Assembly (NCBI GenBank): GCA_963923035.1
Contig: CAWUKT010000019.1
Coordinates: forward strand, 1-64,000
Direction of reading: 5' to 3'
From: CAWUKT01 sp963923035
Lineage (GTDB): Bacteria > Bacteroidota > Bacteroidia > J057 > JADKCL01
DNA length: 64,000 nt
Made by a program: the position numbers and the translations under genes. The notes under the pieces were generated by a model, which was not told where the DNA came from, did not search any database, and saw nothing but the letters and a program-made list of their open reading frames with translations. Shown piece after piece: positions 61,350 to 64,000 of this stretch. Numbering within the stretch: the first letter of the stretch is position 1; every line of letters starts with the position of its first letter.

Positions 61350-63056
61350 TTAGAGGTTGCCCGTATTGACGACCGCCTCTACTTTCATGGCGAGGTTCAG
61401 CTTCAAAGAATACGTATTGAAGATTTTGACAGGGGTTTGTTGGGCGCCGTCGCGCGTGGTCTCGATGGAACCGCGGAGTTCAACGTGGCGCAATCCAGCA
61501 GTTTCCAAACGCTCCAGCAGTTCACGCTCCAGCAAAATGTCCGTGATCTCAATCGTCCGGCCATTGACCTGGTCGATTTGGTTGTTGACCACAGTGCCAG
61601 AACGGATGATTTGCTCGGATCCATTTTCCCAGACCGAATCGATGACCACAAAATTGCTGTCCAGGAATCGAATCTGACCTACAGCGTCAATCGGGAATCC
61701 GTTCTCGATGATCAAACGCAGTTGGACGGAGGTGATTTCCTCGATGTCGTCGTCAATCGGGAAGATATCGACTTCGGTGGTATCGGTCTTGGTAAAGTTG
61801 GTCGCGCGGCCAAAGAAGGGAAGGTATGCTTCCAGGTCCATCTTGAGGCGGCTGGTATCGGCCACCCAGTTCGGGTTGATGGCGGAAGAAGCCGGATCAG
61901 CGGTCAGGTCAACCTGGTAAATGAGCTTATTCGGCTCGATTTCGGCAGCCTGGACCACATTGGTCGGCGGATTCGCAACGTCAGACAGGGTATCGATGGT
62001 CACCTGGACGCCCAACTGGTTGGGATTGCCCTGGACCACCACACCGGCGTCGAAGGGAGAGGTAATCTGGACCACTTCGTTTTCGTCTTCATCCAATGCG
62101 TAAAAGGTATTGGTTTGGATGAGCAGGTCGGCACCGAAGGAGTTGGTGAAAATGGTCACCAGGCGCGGCTCCTCCCAGAAGATATCGCCTTCATCGGAGT
62201 TGTTGAAGAGGCGGACATCTACGGTATCGAGGTCAACCGGCACGAATTGCTCGTTGAGGTCGCCAGTGAGAAGCGAGAACTCCATCCCCGCCAGGGCGAA
62301 GGTCAACTGAGAGCTCTGGCCAGCTACGGGAGCGCCGGTACCAGTCCGGTAGGTCACCGAAGCCGAAACGGTCAACGAGTTGGGATTTCCACTCATGTCG
62401 AGCACCCGACCTGCCAGCAGTGTGTTCACTGCGTTGTTTCCGTTCGCCGGAACATTCAGGGTAATGGTGGTCGGAGCGCCATTGTCCAACAATTCCTGGA
62501 AGGTGATCGTCCAAACGGCATCACAAGAGACGCCACTGGAAACCGAGAAATTGAAGGAGCCATTCTTGAACCGTACCGTTTCCAGGTCCGGAGCTGAAAC
62601 CTGACCATTGTTGTTAAAGGTCGAGAGGTCAAGGTTAAAATTGAACGGCGGAATGTTGGTCGTCGCATCGTTCCCGCCCAATACTGTAGCGACATCATTG
62701 GGGGCAATGGGAACTGCGGTCGGTTGAAGGGCTTGGTCCGGGATGTTGAAAGCATCTTCGGCGGTCAGGGAGAAGACTTCGCTGAAGTACTTGAGGGCCA
62801 GCAGACCCTCAGCGTCCCAGAGGACGACGTCTTCGTCGTCAAACCGGTTCAGGGCCTCTGCCATGTCGATTTCGGATTCGATCAGCGGGACCGCCAGCTC
62901 CGGATTCCAGGTCACGTCGCTGTCCAGCCGATCCGGCCGGAGCAGGTCGTAATCCTTCTTACAGGACTGAAGCAGCCATCCGCTCACCAATACCGCCACC
63001 AAGCAAGTAACAATCTGTAGGGGTTGGTTTTTTCCTTTACGCTGCAAAAAACTCAT
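61350..63056 (-). CDS. Large lipoprotein of unknown function, operon partner of the OmpA/TSP3 protein
   Basis: 568 residues from ATG 63056 (MSFLQRKGKNQPLQIVTCLV). Lipobox WLLQSCKKDYD (Cys about 30). The mature part is beta-rich: LAVPLIESEIDMAEALNRFD near the N-terminus, repeats of VDLDTVDVRLFNNSD-like strands, and end YSLKLNLAMKVEAVV. It is followed after 45 bases by the OmpA/TSP3 gene. No family assigned. Similar operons of a lipoprotein and a DUF5723/OmpA protein are common in Saprospiria. A TAATTTTA sequence upstream is one base from a -7 box. Confidence 0.75.
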   Translation of the reverse strand: MSFLQRKGKNQPLQIVTCLVAVLVSGWLLQSCKKDYDLLRPDRLDSDVTWNPELAVPLIESEIDMAEALNRFDDEDVVLWDAEGLLALKYFSEVFSLTAEDAFNIPDQALQPTAVPIAPNDVATVLGGNDATTNIPPFNFNLDLSTFNNNGQVSAPDLETVRFKNGSFNFSVSSGVSCDAVWTITFQELLDNGAPTTITLNVPANGNNAVNTLLAGRVLDMSGNPNSLTVSASVTYRTGTGAPVAGQSSQLTFALAGMEFSLLTGDLNEQFVPVDLDTVDVRLFNNSDEGDIFWEEPRLVTIFTNSFGADLLIQTNTFYALDEDENEVVQITSPFDAGVVVQGNPNQLGVQVTIDTLSDVANPPTNVVQAAEIEPNKLIYQVDLTADPASSAINPNWVADTSRLKMDLEAYLPFFGRATNFTKTDTTEVDIFPIDDDIEEITSVQLRLIIENGFPIDAVGQIRFLDSNFVVIDSVWENGSEQIIRSGTVVNNQIDQVNGRTIEITDILLERELLERLETAGLRHVELRGSIETTRDGAQQTPVKIFNTYSLKLNLAMKVEAVVNTGNL

Positions 63057-63372
63057 AAACAAAACTTTTTGGTATGATAAGAATCGCGCTAAAATTAGCC
63101 TTTTTGTGAAGGATAAACCACGACAATTTGTAAAAAAAGTGTGCATATCCCCCGAATTCACCATGACGATTTCCCCCTAATCTTCAACCAGTTGGGATCG
63201 AAGCCTGAAGAAGTCGCCTTTATGGAGACCTTCTATTTGCCCATCTTAGACGAACCAATTGGGTTTCGGACGAACCGAAATCAAACAAATATCTGAGGTC
63301 CAGGGGTAAAAATGTGCTAAATCTCGATGAATAAAGTGTGTGAGGGGTTGAATGAATCGGGAAGTGATTCTA
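63057..63372. other. Intergenic region upstream of the lipoprotein operon
   Basis: 316 bases between the lipoprotein start (63056) and the stop of the truncated gene (63373), both minus strand. It should hold the operon promoter. A TAATTTTA stretch (plus-strand 63091-63098) is one base off TAnnTTTG, with no clear -33. No repeat, hairpin or coding frame was seen. Confidence 0.35.
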
Positions 63373-64000
63373 CTACTTGCTGTGGTGGTGACGCAGGCCC
63401 ATGACCTGACCAAACGGCCCGGGATAGGTTCCCTGCTCCGTACCCAGAAGATCAAAGCTCTTGACCCCGGCATTGTGGCCCAGGTAGAGCAGCCCCGAGA
63501 TGGGCTCATAATCGAGGGCGGTGAAGGCTCCGGTAATCATCGGAGACGACATGTTGGTATAGGCGGGATCATACACCTGTACCCCGACCGCCGTCAGGAT
63601 ATACGCATGGCCATCCACAACAGTTACATCCCGCACCGGCTCCGGCAACAATTCCTCGGCCACCACCGTCAGCGTTTGCTTGTCCAGCAACGCCACTTTT
63701 CCCGCTCCATTCTCAGTTCCCGCAGCCAGGATATGGCTATTGTCCAACTCCCGCAGCAGGGTCGGCAACCAATTTAAGGTCTCGCTCTGCTGGAGCTGGC
63801 CATTGTCCCGGTTGTAACGGTCCACCTTGATGACCTGCCCGTTGATGTCCTGCGAACTTGCGTAGAGGCCATCTTCAACTGCCAACAAAGCAACCGGAGC
63901 GTACTGGGCCTGGAACTCAAATTGAGAAGCTCCCTGGTGGCTGTACGATTGGATATAGGGGAAATTCGAATTGCCGACGAAGTAATCGCGCTGGTAAGAG
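63373..64000 (-). CDS. C-terminal part of an exported beta-propeller-like protein, cut by the window edge
   Basis: The frame is open from position 64000 to the stop at 63373 (209 residues seen), so the N-terminus lies outside. Seen features are repeats of about 45 residues such as YAPVALLAVEDGLYASSQ, DNSHILAAGTENGAGKVALL, DVTVVDGHAYILTAVGVQVY and FTALDYEPISGLLYLGHNAG, with V-x-V-x-D-G and YL-x turns as in YVTN-type seven-bladed propellers. Ends QVMGLRHHHSK. Export is likely but the signal peptide is not visible. No family can be confirmed. Confidence 0.65.
   Translation of the reverse strand, partial: SYQRDYFVGNSNFPYIQSYSHQGASQFEFQAQYAPVALLAVEDGLYASSQDINGQVIKVDRYNRDNGQLQQSETLNWLPTLLRELDNSHILAAGTENGAGKVALLDKQTLTVVAEELLPEPVRDVTVVDGHAYILTAVGVQVYDPAYTNMSSPMITGAFTALDYEPISGLLYLGHNAGVKSFDLLGTEQGTYPGPFGQVMGLRHHHSK

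Noticed and set aside
63057..63372. Search for tRNA or other RNA genes in intergenic regions
   Set aside because: No T-loop GTTCGAATC with a partner stem or any rRNA-like stretch was found in this or the other gaps.

Overview
The window reads as chromosomal DNA of a marine or freshwater Bacteroidota, most likely the Saprospiria (Lewinella-like). The basis is type IX secretion (T9SS) cargo with both type A and type B C-terminal sorting domains, a PorP/SprF partner protein, DUF2723, DUF5723-OmpA, lipoproteins of the Bacteroidota style, a sphingolipid-type oxoamine synthase, and promoters of the TTTG/TAnnTTTG kind. Shine-Dalgarno sequences are rare. GC content is moderate to high, and a few AT-richer genes stand out. 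The class is inferred from gene content; no rRNA or tRNA gene was seen.

Layout. 1-280: 5' part of an AbiJ-NTD4 defence gene cut by the window edge. 451-3276: PEBP-like protein, AraC regulator, a toxin-antitoxin pair whose ParE-like toxin has an in-frame stop, and a small exported protein. 3280-4758: a large helical protein of unknown function, with a frameshifted paralogue at 17515-18968. 4934-13507: surface and secretion block: a 1401-residue type B cargo with about 12 divergent repeats, its PorP/SprF-like partner with an extra C-terminal half, a small type A cargo and an Ala-rich repeat protein. 13530-16010: three hairpins, a Crp/Fnr regulator, and a flavin monooxygenase operon behind a palindrome. 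19980-20261: array of 12-bp palindromes at an exact 21-bp period. 20331-21630: a candidate exported toxin and partner gene. 21997-30244: SDR, PIN toxin/antitoxin, oxoamine synthase, pentapeptide protein, AraC regulator, aldo/keto reductase, ECF-type sigma factor with YciI partner. 30444-36080: FG-GAP type A cargo, lipoprotein, M1 aminopeptidase, GlcD-like oxidoreductase. 36093-37937: AT-rich membrane/TPR-like protein. 38036-41611: lipoprotein, bioB, DUF2723 protein. 41648-43238: Fic protein preceded by nine 42-bp repeats that contain palindromes. 43239-54692: TerC, TauE, metK, trmB, glgA, glgC, a six-repeat small protein, a solitary nuoD, a membrane protein, a response regulator. 54725-58695: overlapping TPR histidine kinase and REC-HK-REC-HTH hybrid. 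58887-64000: OmpA/TSP3 porin-like protein, its lipoprotein partner, and a truncated exported protein.

The genes form a housekeeping background (SAM, biotin, glycogen, complex I, tRNA methylation) with a heavy load of envelope and secreted proteins, plus scattered defence and toxin genes (AbiJ-like, ParDE-like, VapBC-like, Fic, exported toxin candidate). The least explained features are the two phased palindrome arrays, with periods of 21 and 42 bp (two and four helical turns).
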